64,000 nt of DNA from CAVUBL01 sp963837945 (GTDB lineage: Bacteria > Acidobacteriota > Thermoanaerobaculia > Multivoradales > DATKCC01), in contig CAWIQD010000002.1 of assembly GCA_963837945.1 (NCBI GenBank), positions 1-64,000 on the forward strand. Direction: 5' to 3'. The translations under genes were made by a program, and so were the position numbers. The stretch's first letter is position 1. Each line of letters opens with the position of its first letter. The notes beneath the pieces are model-generated. The model searched no databases and had not been told where the DNA came from. It worked only from the letters and a program-made list of their open reading frames with translations. This document shows, piece after piece, positions 43,605-53,328 of this stretch.

Positions 43605-45239
43605 TCAACCTTCCGGGAAGACGATCCGGCCCGCAGCGCGGAGCGAGCCGTCCAGGTAGGCTCGGCGCAGCGCGGCGTGCCGGAGCTTACCGTTGGCGGT
43701 CAGCGGGATCGAGCGCGGTGCGAGCAGCACCACCCGGCCGGGGCGCAGCCCGAGGCGCTCGTGGCAGGCGATCACCACCCGCCGGGCCATCTCCTCGAGC
43801 TCCTCGGCGGGCGGCGGCGCGGCGCGGCGCAGCTCGGCGAAGACCACCGCCTGCTCGCCCTCGGCGCGGCCCCGGTCGACGCCGACGGCGGCCGCCCGCC
43901 GGACGAACGGCAACGCCTCGACCGCCTCCTCGATCTCTTGCGGCGCGAGGTTCATCCCCGCCTGGATGATGACGTTCTTGGCCCGCCCGACCAGGAAGAC
44001 GTTCCCGCCCGCGTCCCGAAAGGCGAGGTCGCCGGTGCGGATCACCCCGGGGCGGGCGAAGAGCGCCGCGGTCGCCGCCGGGTTCCCGAAGTAGCCGGGG
44101 GTGTTCGCCGGGCTCTCGACCAGCAGCTCGCCGACCTCGCCGTCCGGCAGGCGCCGGGACGGATCCTCGCGCTCGGCGATCTCGAGCCGCACCCCGGGAA
44201 ACGGCCGGCCGATCGCCACCAGGCCGCGCTCCGAGACCACCGGCGCCGTGCCGGGCGGCTGCATCGACACCCCGACGGTCGCCTCGGCGAGCCCGTAGCC
44301 CGCCACCACGGTCCGGCCGAGGCCGAACGCCGCCTCGAAACGGCGGATCGTCTCCGCGCGCACCGGCTCGGCGGCGTCGAGCGCCACCCGCAGGCTCGAC
44401 AGGTCGTAGCGCGACGGGTCGCGGACCGAGCGCAGGGCCAGGCGGTAGGCGAAGTCGGGGGCGGCGGTGAAGGTGCCGCGGTGGCGCTCGATCGCCGCCA
44501 GCCAGCGGCGGACGTCGGTGAGGCTGGTGGGCAGCAGGACGAGCGGCGCGCCGAGGAAGAAGGGCACCAGAGTCATCAGCACCAGGCCCATGTCGTGGTG
44601 GACCGGCAGCCAGCTGACGAAGCGGTCGGCGGAGGTGATCTCCATGCCGGCGATCATCTGGGCGACGTTCCCGAGCGCCATCCGGTGGCTGACGATCACT
44701 CCCTTGGGGTCGCCGGTCGACCCCGAGGTGTACTGGAGGAGGGCGGGATCGTCGGGATCGACCGCGGGCCCGACGAGCGGGCCGGCGCCCGGGCCCTCCG
44801 GCACCTCGCCGTCCGCCAGCCGCAGGACCCGCGCCCCGGCCGCGGCGGGCCGCGCCCGGAGTCGCCCCGCGAGCTCGTTCGCACGCTCCTCCGGGACGTC
44901 CTCGGCGAGCACCACGGCTGCCGCCCCGGAAAGAGCGGCGAGGTCGGCGACCCGGTCGAGGCCCGACTCGGGGTAGATCGGCACCGGCACGCCGCCGGCC
45001 CGCTGGGTGCCGTAGAAGGCCGCGAAGAACCCGGGCCCGTTGGGCAGCACCAGGACCGCCCGGTCGCCCCGCTCGATCCCGCCGGCGAGGAGCCACGCCG
45101 CGACGCGCTCGCTCGCTCGGGCCAGAGCGCCGAAGGTCACCGCCCGGCCGGCGAAGCGGAAGGCCACCCGCGCCGGCCGCTCGGCCGCCTGGAGGTCGAT
45201 CATCTCGACGAGGGTGGCGGGCTCTCGCGGTCGCGGCAT
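43605..45239 (-). CDS. Fatty-acyl-AMP ligase-like AMP-dependent synthetase
   Basis: 544 residues. ANL-superfamily motifs: LLQYTSGSTGDPKGV (P-loop), SWLPVHHDMGL, YGLAEATVGVS, TGDLAF and the final PLTANGKLRHAALR with the catalytic Lys. The HHDMG and GLAEAT spacing is like fatty-acyl-AMP ligases, which load acyl chains on carrier proteins. It diverges, with a 49-base gap, from an acyltransferase and an acyl carrier protein gene, the expected acceptor. ATG 45239 is the natural start. Confidence 0.85.
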   Translation of the reverse strand: MPRPREPATLVEMIDLQAAERPARVAFRFAGRAVTFGALARASERVAAWLLAGGIERGDRAVLVLPNGPGFFAAFYGTQRAGGVPVPIYPESGLDRVADLAALSGAAAVVLAEDVPEERANELAGRLRARPAAAGARVLRLADGEVPEGPGAGPLVGPAVDPDDPALLQYTSGSTGDPKGVIVSHRMALGNVAQMIAGMEITSADRFVSWLPVHHDMGLVLMTLVPFFLGAPLVLLPTSLTDVRRWLAAIERHRGTFTAAPDFAYRLALRSVRDPSRYDLSSLRVALDAAEPVRAETIRRFEAAFGLGRTVVAGYGLAEATVGVSMQPPGTAPVVSERGLVAIGRPFPGVRLEIAEREDPSRRLPDGEVGELLVESPANTPGYFGNPAATAALFARPGVIRTGDLAFRDAGGNVFLVGRAKNVIIQAGMNLAPQEIEEAVEALPFVRRAAAVGVDRGRAEGEQAVVFAELRRAAPPPAEELEEMARRVVIACHERLGLRPGRVVLLAPRSIPLTANGKLRHAALRRAYLDGSLRAAGRIVFPEG

Positions 45240-45288
45240 GGTGGGCTCGGGCACGGCGCCGGGGTCGCCGTGTAGTCTCTCACTCCGG

Positions 45289-46627
45289 ATGCGCCGGCAG
45301 CTCGGGAGCTTCGAGACCGCGGCCGCGCTCACCTCGGAGCGCGCGCCGTTCAACGTGGTGGTGGTCGTGCGCCTGGGCGGTCGCCTGGACCCGGAGCGCC
45401 TCCGCCGCGGCCTCGACACGCTCCAGCGCCGCCACCCGCTCCTCGGCGTGCGGATCGTGGCCGAGGCGGGCCGCTTCCGCTACCAGCCGGACGGCGTGCC
45501 GCCGGTGCCGCTCCGCGTCGTCTCCCGCCCCGGGGAGGAGACCTGGCGGCAGGTCGCCGAGGAGGAGCTGGGCCGCCGGCTCGACGCGGCGCGCGGACCG
45601 CTCCTGCGCTCGGTGCTCGTCGCGGAGCCCGCGGCCGGGCCGGCGGCGCCCTGCGAGCTGGTCCTGACCGCGCACCACGCGGTCCTCGACGGCATCTCGG
45701 CGGCCGCGCTGGTCCGCCGGCTGCTGGCGCTCTGCGGCGCGGACGGCGACGGCGGCCCCGCCGACACCGCGCCCTTCCCCGCCCTGCCGGCGGTCGAGAC
45801 CCTCTTCCCCGCCTCGTATCGCGGGCTCCGCGGTCGCCTGCGCTTGGCGGCGTTCGTCGCCCGCCAGGCGGCGGACGAGATCGCCTTCCGGTGGCACACG
45901 CGCGGGGCGCCGGAGACGGGATCCCCGAGGCCGGGGCTCAAGGGATCGCCCCCGGTGCCGGATCCTGCCCGTCGGCCTGGACGCGAGCGAGACCTCGGCC
46001 CTGGTGCGCGCCACCCGCCGCGAGCGCGTGACGGTGAACGACGCCCTCGCCGCCGCCTTCCTCCTCGCCGCCTGCCGCCACCTGCGAGGCGGCGCGGCCG
46101 GTCCGCTGCGCTACATGACCTTCGCCGACCTGCGCCCCTACCTGCGGCCGGCGGTGCCGGAGGACGCCCTCGGCGCCTGCCTGGCGATGCTCCGCCACAC
46201 CGCCGACGTCGGCCCCGACGACGACCTCTGGGAGCTCGCGCGGGACCTCTCCGGCCAGATCGCCACCGCCTTCCGGCGCGGCGACAAGCTCTGCGCCGCC
46301 CTGCTCGCGGAGGTGGTGATGCGCCACGTCCTCGCCCGCGGGTCGGGGCGCATGGCGGCGACTGCGGTCAGCTACTCCGGCCCCGTGCGCCTCGACGCGC
46401 CGGCGGGCTCACCCCCGGACCCATTGCCGATTCGGGGCCTCCACGCCTTCGTTTCCAACTTCCAGCTCGGTCCCGAGTACACGGCGCTCGCCCGGATCTT
46501 CGCCGGCGAGCTCCGGCTCGATATCCTCTACCTCGAGTCCGACATGGACGAATCCGCGGCCGCCGCGATGGCCGAAGAGATCCTCGACACCTTGCGCTGC
46601 GCCGCCACGAGGTCGCCCGCCCCATGA
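45289..46627 (+). CDS. Condensation-domain-type acyltransferase, frameshifted
   Basis: N-terminal part from ATG 45289: RRQLGSFETAAALTSERAPF and the catalytic LTAHHAVLDGISAAALV (HHxxxDG), as in PapA-, wax-ester-synthase- and NRPS-condensation-type acyltransferases. Near 45940, around a run of C, sensible coding shifts by one base: RILPVGLDASETSALVRATR and VNDALAAAFLLAACRHL continue to 46627, with VSNFQLGPEY near the end. The first frame also stays open, to 46863, by chance. Whole length is about 445 residues, normal for the family. Its stop overlaps the carrier protein start (ATGA). Confidence 0.75.
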
Positions 46628-46863
46628 CCCCTACCCTCGAAGAGATCCAGAAGCTCGTCGCCCTCCAGCTCGGCAAGCGCCGGGTGGCGCCCGAAGACCG
46701 CCTGGTCGAGGATCTGGGCGCCGAGTCGATCGACCTGGTCAACCTGGTGGCGACGGTCGAGGACCGCTACGGGATCGAGGTCGCCGAGGAGGAGCTGGCC
46801 GATCTCCTGACCGTCGCCGACGTCCACGCCCTCGCCCGCCGCCTGGCAGGCGGCAGCGGCTGA
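46624..46863 (+). CDS. Acyl carrier protein
   Basis: 79 residues, four-helix carrier pattern: TLEEIQKLVALQLG, then EDLGAESIDLVNLV with Ser35 as the probable phosphopantetheine site, then YGIEVAEEELADLLTVADV. It overlaps the acyltransferase stop by 4 bases. It should carry the acyl group activated by the divergent ligase and hand it to the acyltransferase. It is too far from any fatty-acid synthesis gene to be the housekeeping ACP. Confidence 0.88.
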   Translation: MTPTLEEIQKLVALQLGKRRVAPEDRLVEDLGAESIDLVNLVATVEDRYGIEVAEEELADLLTVADVHALARRLAGGSG

Positions 46864-46870
46864 AGCCCGC

Positions 46871-48535
46871 TCAGCCGCCGGTCGGGTGGGCGAGCTTCCG
46901 CTTGGGCGCCCGCATGTCCCGGCCGTTCTGGTGCAGGACGAGCGACACGACTTTGCCGGCGTCGTCGCGTTCGAAGTCGATCGTCGCCTCGACCACGTCG
47001 TACGCGAACCGGTCTCCGCCGGCGCAGTAGACCGGCAGCTCCGGCTGGCCGGTGAGCCGCACCAGGAGCTGCTCGCCTGCGACCCGGACGGTGAACGCGC
47101 CGCCCGGCATGAAGAGGCCGAAATCGTACTCGCCGGCGTAGTCGGCAAGCTTCGCGGCAGCGGGGAACTCGACGTGCGGCGGCGCTCCGGGCTCGCGCGT
47201 CGCCGGGACGTCGCGGCCGTTCTGGTGAAGCGTCACGCCGTCGACCTTCCCCGCGGCGTCGCGGTGGAAGCTGAGCTGCGCGTCGACCGCCCGGTAGAAG
47301 AACTCGTCCGGGGCGCTCGGGTAGATCGGGACGAAGGGCTGGCCGGTGAGCCGGGCGACCAGCCCGCCGCCCCGGCGGAGGATGGTCAGGCGGGCCGAAC
47401 GGTCGATCGAGTAGACCCCCGGGTACTCCTCGAGGGTCGCGGCCGGTAGCGCGACCTCCGTGCGCGCCACGGGCTCCGCCGCGCCACGCTGCCAGGCGGC
47501 GAGCCAGGCCTGCGGCACCGCCCGGGCGTTGCTCGCCAGGACGATCGAGGCGCGGCCGCTCGCCGGGCGCACCTGGAGGAGGCTCCGGTAGCCGCCGGTG
47601 CCGCCGTCGTGCCAGTAGGCGTCCTCGCCCTCGACCCGGGCGTGGACCAGCGCCAGCCCGATCTCGCCGCCCTCCATCGGCATCGGCGCGTAGTCGCCGG
47701 CCAGCACCGGCCAGGCCGCCCCCAGCGGGCCCTGGGCGCCGGCGAGGAGCGCGTCGGCGAGCTTCGCGAGGTCGGCGAGCGTCGAGCGCAGCGCGCCGGC
47801 TCCGGCCATCGCCTGGAAGCTCCACGGATGGGCCGGCTCGGCGCCGTCCCAGGGCAGCGCGAAGCGGGCCTGCTGCTCGGCCGAGAGATCCTGCGCGGTG
47901 TCGGTCATGCCGAGCGGGCCGGCGATCTTCTCCGCGACCAGCGCCGACCACGGCTTGCCATAGGCCTCTTCGAGGACCACGCCGAGGATCCCGAAGCCGA
48001 GGTTGGAGTAGTCGGCGGTGCAGGGCGGCGTGCCGTCGAGCCGGGCGTCCGCCAGGTACGCGAAGAGCGCCTTGCGGTCGTAGCGGGCATAGGGATCGGC
48101 GGTCGTGGCGCCGGCCATGTTGGACGGCAGCCGGGGCAGGCAGGAGGTGTGAGTCGCGAGCTGGCGAAGGGTCAGACCGGCGGTCCCGGGATCCCGCAAG
48201 CGGACCGCCGGCAACCGTGCGGCCAGCGTGTCGTCGAGCCCGAGCCGGCCCTCGACCACGGCGTCGGCCAGGAGGAGGCCGGTAAAGACCTTGGAGATCG
48301 AGCCGATCTCGAAGAGCACCCGCTCGGCCGGCACGGCGGCGTGTCCGGCGTCGAAGGGCTCGCCGGCGAGGGCGTAGCGCCAGGTCCCGTCCCGCCGCTC
48401 GGCGGTCGCCACCGCGCCGTGGCCGAGCTCCGCGGCCCAGTCGGGAGCCCGGTCTCCCAGGGGCGGCGGGGGGGCGGCTTCGGCCGCGACGGCGAGGACC
48501 GGAACGAGGAACAGGAGGGGGAGAAGAGATCGCAT
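46871..48535 (-). CDS. Class-C beta-lactamase-like serine hydrolase with two DUF3471-type repeats
   Basis: 554 residues with a signal peptide. Penicillin-binding motifs: SISK (Ser and Lys of SxxK), YSN in ADYSNLGFG, and HDGGTGG in place of KTG. The C-terminus holds two copies of a ~100-residue beta domain; each has YPGVYS/YAGEYD, RLTGQP.lPVY and LHQNGRD. Such proteins act as esterases, D-peptidases or have unknown substrates; they are rarely true antibiotic resistance enzymes. GGAG stands about 10 bases before ATG 48535. Confidence 0.88.
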   Translation of the reverse strand: MRSLLPLLFLVPVLAVAAEAAPPPPLGDRAPDWAAELGHGAVATAERRDGTWRYALAGEPFDAGHAAVPAERVLFEIGSISKVFTGLLLADAVVEGRLGLDDTLAARLPAVRLRDPGTAGLTLRQLATHTSCLPRLPSNMAGATTADPYARYDRKALFAYLADARLDGTPPCTADYSNLGFGILGVVLEEAYGKPWSALVAEKIAGPLGMTDTAQDLSAEQQARFALPWDGAEPAHPWSFQAMAGAGALRSTLADLAKLADALLAGAQGPLGAAWPVLAGDYAPMPMEGGEIGLALVHARVEGEDAYWHDGGTGGYRSLLQVRPASGRASIVLASNARAVPQAWLAAWQRGAAEPVARTEVALPAATLEEYPGVYSIDRSARLTILRRGGGLVARLTGQPFVPIYPSAPDEFFYRAVDAQLSFHRDAAGKVDGVTLHQNGRDVPATREPGAPPHVEFPAAAKLADYAGEYDFGLFMPGGAFTVRVAGEQLLVRLTGQPELPVYCAGGDRFAYDVVEATIDFERDDAGKVVSLVLHQNGRDMRAPKRKLAHPTGG

Positions 48536-48711
48536 GGGCCGGTTCTCCGGAGCAGGGCGAGGGGCGTGGCCGGGCTCGAGCGCCAGGCCCGAGCCGCGCG
48601 CCCATCGCCGGTCCGGAGCATCCTACGCCCGGCCGCCGGCGTCCATTCCCCAGCGCCGGGCGGTCCCTGCGGCTCCTCGGGCGCGCCGGCCGGTGGCGTA
48701 GACTCGACGCC

Positions 48712-49773
48712 ATGAGACCCGTCGCCATCCTCCTCCTGCTCGCCTCGTCCCAGCTCGCGGGCGCCGGGCTCGTCGCCCAGCCACCGGCCGCCGCGCCCGA
48801 GGAGTTGCCGGCTGCGGCTTTCGCCGCCCGCCCCGTGGCAATCCCCGGCGGCGAGGGCGGCGTCGGCTTCGACGACCTCGGCTTCTCCGCCGCGCTCGGC
48901 AAGGTGCTCGTGCCCGCCGGCCGGACCGGCGACCTCGACCTCGTCGATCCGGCGAGCGGCGAGGTGGTCGCGATCCCGGGCTTCGGCTCCGCGCCCGAGG
49001 GGGTCCAGGGCGCCCACGGCCACGGCGAGGGCACCACCTCCGCCGACTTCGGGCGCGGTCTGCTGTTCGCCGTCGACCACGGCTCCCGGAAGCTCGACGT
49101 CGTCGACCCGGCCGAGCGCGCGATCGTCGCCTCGGCGCCGCTCGCCGGTGAGCCGGACTACGTCCGCTGGGTCGAGCTCGAGGGCGAGATCTGGGTCACC
49201 GAGCCCGGCGCCGAGCAGATCGAGGTCTTCCGCCTGCCCGCGGGCCCCGCCCCCACCCCGGCCCGGGTGGCGACGATCTCCGTCCCCGGGGGCCCCGAGT
49301 CGCTGGTGATCGACACCGCCCGCGGCCGCGGCTACACCAACCTCTGGACCGGCACGACGGTCGCGATCGACCTGGGCAAGCGGGAGCCCGCGGCGCGCTG
49401 GCCGAACGGCTGCGAGGGCTCCCGCGGTCTCGCCCTCGACGCGCGGCGCGGCTTCCTGTTCGTCGGCTGCGCCGAGGGCAAGGCGAGCGTCCTCGACCTC
49501 GGCCACGACGGCGCCGTCCTCGACGCGCTCGCCGACGGCTCCGGGGTCGACATCATCGCCTTCGACGCGGCGCGCTCGCTCCTCTACCTGCCGGGCGGCC
49601 GGAGCGCCACGATGGCGGTCCTCCGGGTCTCCGACGCCGGCAAGCTCACGCTCGCCGCCACCGCCGAGACCGCGCCGCGCGCCCACTGCGTGACCGTCGA
49701 CGACCGCGGCCAGGCCTGGGTCTGCGATCCGGGAGGCGGCCGGCTGCTCCGCTTCCCGAGCCCCGGCTCCTGA
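48712..49773 (+). CDS. Secreted YVTN/lactonase-like beta-propeller protein
   Basis: 353 residues with a signal peptide (AGAGLVAQ). Repeated units such as GLLFAVDHGSRKLDVVDP, WVTEPGAEQIEVFRLP and LLYLPGGRSATMAVLRV mark a propeller like the YncE/YVTN group. A His-rich loop (GAHGHGEGTTS) may bind metal. It diverges from the serine hydrolase gene. Function unknown. Confidence 0.65.
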   Translation: MRPVAILLLLASSQLAGAGLVAQPPAAAPEELPAAAFAARPVAIPGGEGGVGFDDLGFSAALGKVLVPAGRTGDLDLVDPASGEVVAIPGFGSAPEGVQGAHGHGEGTTSADFGRGLLFAVDHGSRKLDVVDPAERAIVASAPLAGEPDYVRWVELEGEIWVTEPGAEQIEVFRLPAGPAPTPARVATISVPGGPESLVIDTARGRGYTNLWTGTTVAIDLGKREPAARWPNGCEGSRGLALDARRGFLFVGCAEGKASVLDLGHDGAVLDALADGSGVDIIAFDAARSLLYLPGGRSATMAVLRVSDAGKLTLAATAETAPRAHCVTVDDRGQAWVCDPGGGRLLRFPSPGS

Positions 49774-49882
49774 GTGCCGCCCACCTCAGGCGCCTCGTCG
49801 GCTTGAGGCGGAGCTTCGCCTGAAATCCTGTAGACTAGGAAATACGGCGCCACGCTCACGCACGCGAAGGAGGGAGAACGGC

Positions 49883-50938
49883 ATGGCCGAGCCCGTCCCG
49901 CAGCCCGACCCGCGGTTCCTGGGCCCCGAGGGCCTGACGGACGAGGACCGCCGCTACGGCGGCTCCCGCTTCCGGGAGGTCCGCGACGCCCTCTTCGCAA
50001 ATCCCTACTACGGAGTCTGGGGAGGCCCGGGCGAGCCACCGCTCCCGGTCTACCGGGTGACCCTCGGCTCGGTCCTGACCGGCGTCCTTCCCTTCGGCGG
50101 GCGGTTCCGCTTCCTCCAGGCCGCCCGGCGGGCGGTCGGCTCCGAGGCCGACCTGCGCTGGGGCCCCGACGGGCGCGGCTTCCGACGCCTGCTCCACCCC
50201 AACGGGGTCTGCCTCACCGGCCGCTGGCAGATCACCGAGCCGACGCCCTACTCCGGCTACTTCCGGCAGGGCAGCGAGGCCCTGGCGATCGGCCGCTACT
50301 CGACCTGCTGCACCGAGACGCGCCGCGGCCACGAGCGTTCCCTGGCGCTGGTCGGCAAGCTCTACCCCACCACCGATGCCGATCATCCGGAGCCGCTGCA
50401 CACCGCGAGCTTCATCACCCAGCAGGACCTGGGCGGCGAACGCACCGAGCACGTCAACGATGCCGAGCTGCGCAACGCCCCCGACACCACGGCCTCGCGC
50501 CGCGGCTGGGGCCTGCCGACCTTCCTGGTCACCGGCCTGGTGTTCCAGCGCGCCGACAAGCAGCCCGCGAACCGCCAGCTCTACGAGATCGCCGAGCTCG
50601 GCAAGGCCGCCGGCGAGCCGACCCGCACGCCCCGCTACCTGCGCTTCCTGGTCGACGAGGACCAGCCGCGCATCCCGGGCGAGGCGCTCGACTTCCGCGA
50701 CGAGATCCTGGGCCAGATCTACGACCGTGGCGACCCGCTCCCGAAACGCCGGCTCACCTTCCACGTCGAGGTCGCCGACCGGGGCACGACCCGCGGCCTG
50801 CCGATCCGCCAGCGCCGCACCCTGGGGCCCTGGAGCCGGATCGGCCGCCTGGTGTTCGACGAGGCCGTGGCCTCCTACAACGGCGACTTCGTGATCCACT
50901 TCCACCACCCGCGCTGGCGCGACGACCTGGACCGCTGA
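49883..50938 (+). CDS. Hypothetical protein, possible catalase-like fold
   Basis: 351 residues, no signal peptide; GAAGGAGGG precedes the ATG. Segments HPNGVCLTGRWQIT, IGRYSTCCTETRRG, LVGKLYPTTD and HTASFITQQDLGG recall the heme-containing catalase-like superfamily (a Gly/Arg-rich barrel with HPNG and RxS motifs), but I cannot confirm heme ligands and the match is from memory only. It ends with VIHFHHPRW. It is otherwise a protein of unknown role, followed by a shared hairpin terminator. Confidence 0.55.
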   Translation: MAEPVPQPDPRFLGPEGLTDEDRRYGGSRFREVRDALFANPYYGVWGGPGEPPLPVYRVTLGSVLTGVLPFGGRFRFLQAARRAVGSEADLRWGPDGRGFRRLLHPNGVCLTGRWQITEPTPYSGYFRQGSEALAIGRYSTCCTETRRGHERSLALVGKLYPTTDADHPEPLHTASFITQQDLGGERTEHVNDAELRNAPDTTASRRGWGLPTFLVTGLVFQRADKQPANRQLYEIAELGKAAGEPTRTPRYLRFLVDEDQPRIPGEALDFRDEILGQIYDRGDPLPKRRLTFHVEVADRGTTRGLPIRQRRTLGPWSRIGRLVFDEAVASYNGDFVIHFHHPRWRDDLDR

Positions 50939-50973
50939 GGCCCCGCCGAGGCCGCCGGCACCCCGAAACGCAC

Positions 50974-51006
50974 GAGGCGGGCCCGGGGAGACCCCGGACC
51001 CGCCTC
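50974..51006. terminator. Hairpin between convergent genes
   Basis: Arms 50974-50988 and 50992-51006 pair over about 14 positions with one mismatch around a short AGA-type loop. It lies midway between two convergent stops and could serve both strands, but lacks T runs. Confidence 0.5.
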
Positions 51007-51029
51007 GGGTGCCGACGCCTGCCGGCGGC

Positions 51030-51722
51030 TCAGTCGAACATCACCATCGCCCGGCGCAGACCGCAACCGTTGCGGCCCGGGCTTCCGACCGACCGGTTGA
51101 GGCCGACGTAGATGTCCCGGTTCTCGGGCGCCACCGGGTTGTCGGGCAGGAAGAAGAGGCGCTGGAGGTCGGGCGTCTCGAGAGCCGTCATCGGCTGGCC
51201 GAAGGCGACGGACTGATTCGCGATCTCGAACCGAAAGGCGCCGTGCGTGAGGGCGAGGTCCTGGCGGATGATCATGTCGACGTCGGCCGGGTTGTCCGCC
51301 GCGCTGTAGCCGCTGAGCTCCTGGTCCAGGATCTGGAGCTCGGCGTTCTGGCCGGCGGGCAGGGTGCCCCCGTCGCCGCCGAAGCCGTTGTCGGTCGCCG
51401 AGTCGCCGATGTCCGCCGTCCAGCCGTGGGGCTCGCCGGCGTAGTCCAGCCAGACCACGGCGCCGTGGCATCCGGGCGGCACGGTGACCCTGACGACGGT
51501 GGCGTAGGCTGTGGCCGGCGCGCAGTCGGCGTTGCCGTTCGGCTGCAGGGGCACGGGGAAGTGGAAGTAGGGGCTGTTGGTCGGGACCGGCACCGAGACG
51601 CCGGCGACGAGGTCCAGGTAGAGCAGGTGCCCCGCGGGGCATTGGGCGTGGGCCGCGACGCCGCTCAACAGGAGCGCGACGCCGAGACAGAACGCCAGGA
51701 AGCTTGGAGTGCGATGGGACAT
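51030..51722 (-). CDS. Secreted hypothetical protein
   Basis: 230 residues. Excellent start: AAAGGAGAAGG ahead of ATG 51722, signal peptide ending GVAAHAQ. The mature protein has four Cys and reads as a beta-sandwich (VVRVTVPPGCHGAVVWLDYAG; DVDMIIRQDLALTHGAFRFEI). No family recognised. It diverges from the sigma-factor gene and shares its 181-base upstream region, so it could be co-regulated with that operon. Confidence 0.65.
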   Translation of the reverse strand: MSHRTPSFLAFCLGVALLLSGVAAHAQCPAGHLLYLDLVAGVSVPVPTNSPYFHFPVPLQPNGNADCAPATAYATVVRVTVPPGCHGAVVWLDYAGEPHGWTADIGDSATDNGFGGDGGTLPAGQNAELQILDQELSGYSAADNPADVDMIIRQDLALTHGAFRFEIANQSVAFGQPMTALETPDLQRLFFLPDNPVAPENRDIYVGLNRSVGSPGRNGCGLRRAMVMFD

Positions 51723-51903
51723 GACCTTCTCCTTTGATTCGGTTCGATCGTGGGTATGACTCGAGAGGCCTACGCGGTCGCTCGCCTCCTGACAATCCGA
51801 AGGGCGGCGGTTCGGGTGCCATCCGCGGCGATTTCGGGTTTCACTGATAGATTACTCCTATCTGTTCACGAAAAGCTCTTCGTCCACCGTCGGAGACCCG
51901 GGG

Positions 51904-52560
51904 ATGAACGACCACGGAGGCCCCTCGCCCAGGGATGCCGGCCCGCCGTCGGGGCCGGATGCCGGGAATTCCGGCGAGGACCGGATCGCCGAGGCGATCC
52001 GACGCTTCCAGGCCGGCCGCGACCGGGAGGCGGCGTTCCGCCTGATCTACGAGACCTACTTCCGCGCCCTCCAGCGCTTCTTCGCCCGCCGCGGCCTCTC
52101 CCCCGACGACGCTCTCGACCTGACCCAGGAGACGTTTCTCGGGATTTACAAGGCGTTGGAGGCCTACGAGCACCGCGAACGGTTCGCGGCGTGGCTCTAC
52201 CAGGTCGCCACCACGACCCACTTGAAGTGGCGGCGTCGCTCCGCCACCGGCAAGCGGTCGGGGATCGAGATCTCGCGGGACGCCATGGACCAGCCGGAGA
52301 CCATCGCCAGCACCCCCGGACGCCAGCTCGGGACGCTCGTCGCCGAGGAGCGGCGCCGCGAGCTCCGCGCCGCGGTCGCGGAGCTTCCCGAGCAGATGCG
52401 CGAGTGCCTGACGCTACGCCTCTATCACGACCTCGCCTACCGCGAGATCGCCCGGGTCAAGAAGATCTCGGTCGAGACCGTGAAGGCCCATCTCTTCCGG
52501 GCGCGCAAGAAGCTCCAGGTGCGCCTGGCCGATTTCGTGTTCGGAGATTCCGATGCCTAG
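51904..52560 (+). CDS. ECF-type RNA polymerase sigma factor
   Basis: 218 residues. Region 2 has FRLIYETYFRALQRFFARRG and DDALDLTQETFLGIYKAL (DLTQETF is the hallmark), with FAAWLYQVATT. Region 4 has LPEQMRECLTLRLYHDLAYREIA and VETVKAHLFRARKKL, the -35 reading helix-turn-helix. A Gly/Pro-rich N-terminal tail of ~25 residues is extra. It overlaps the next gene by 8 bases. GGAG lies 9 bases ahead of ATG 51904. It probably directs the downstream protease genes. Confidence 0.9.
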   Translation: MNDHGGPSPRDAGPPSGPDAGNSGEDRIAEAIRRFQAGRDREAAFRLIYETYFRALQRFFARRGLSPDDALDLTQETFLGIYKALEAYEHRERFAAWLYQVATTTHLKWRRRSATGKRSGIEISRDAMDQPETIASTPGRQLGTLVAEERRRELRAAVAELPEQMRECLTLRLYHDLAYREIARVKKISVETVKAHLFRARKKLQVRLADFVFGDSDA

Positions 52561-53321
52561 CTCGAAGAGGACGAAGGACGAGGAGGCCCTGGCCGCCGAG
52601 CTGGCGGCCGTCGCCCGCGAGGCCGCGGGAGCCGCTGGAGCCGAGCCCGGAGCCGGGCCCGGGAGCGACGAGCTCCTCGACTACCTGGAGGACCGCCTCT
52701 CGCCGGAGGCCGAGGCCGCGCTCCGGCGCCGCCTGGTCGCGAGCCCCGAAGCGACGCGCAGACTCCTCGACCTGGCGGACCTCACCGACGCGCGCGCGGA
52801 GGCCGAGGCTGCCGACGAGGACCGGCCGGCCGACCTCGCGGTGCACGCCGCCTGGCGGGACTTCGAACGGCGGCGCGGCGGGCGGCCCGCGGCCCGGCGC
52901 CGGGCGCCGGCGTGGCTCTCGGCCCTGGCGGCCGCGCTCCTGGTCGTCCTGGTCGGCCTGGGCGGCTGGGTCTGGCGGCTCGAGAGCCGGGACGGGGGGA
53001 CGGTGGCCAACCTCCGGAGCCTCGGAGCTCGTGGGCGCCCTCCGCTCCGGGCAAGAGACCACGGTAGCGCTGCCGAAGGGCGACCCCCTGCGACTCGTGC
53101 TCGCGCCCGCCGAGCCCTGCCCCGACTACCGCGCCGATCTCGAAGGTCCCGCCGGCCGGCATCGGATCCCGGGGCTCGAGCGGGACGGGCTCGGCCGGTT
53201 GACGCTGCTGCTCGACCGCCCCGCGCCGGGCCGCTACGCCCTGCGTCTCGTGGGCTGCGAGCCCGAGCGAGAGATATCGACCTATCGCTTTGAAATCGTC
53301 CGGCCGGGGGGTGTCACTTGA
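52553..53321 (+). CDS. Anti-sigma factor-like membrane protein, frameshifted
   Basis: N-terminal part: DELLDYLEDRLSPEAEAALRRRL, laid out like zinc-finger anti-sigma proteins, but the Cys positions of the HxxxCxxC motif are Ser and Ala (VASPEATRR). A membrane helix follows (WLSALAAALLVVLVGLGGW). Near 53015 the frame shifts by one base; the other frame continues SELVGALRSGQETTVALPKG and RYALRLVGCEP to TGA 53319-53321, the beta domain expected outside the membrane. Whole length is about 255 residues. Formally the first frame ends at 53293. Confidence 0.7.
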
Positions 53322-53328
53322 GGGAGGC

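Noticed and set aside
46871..48535. Antibiotic-resistance beta-lactamase
   Set aside because: HDGGTGG replaces KTG and two extra DUF3471-type domains follow; this is the esterase/peptidase-like group.
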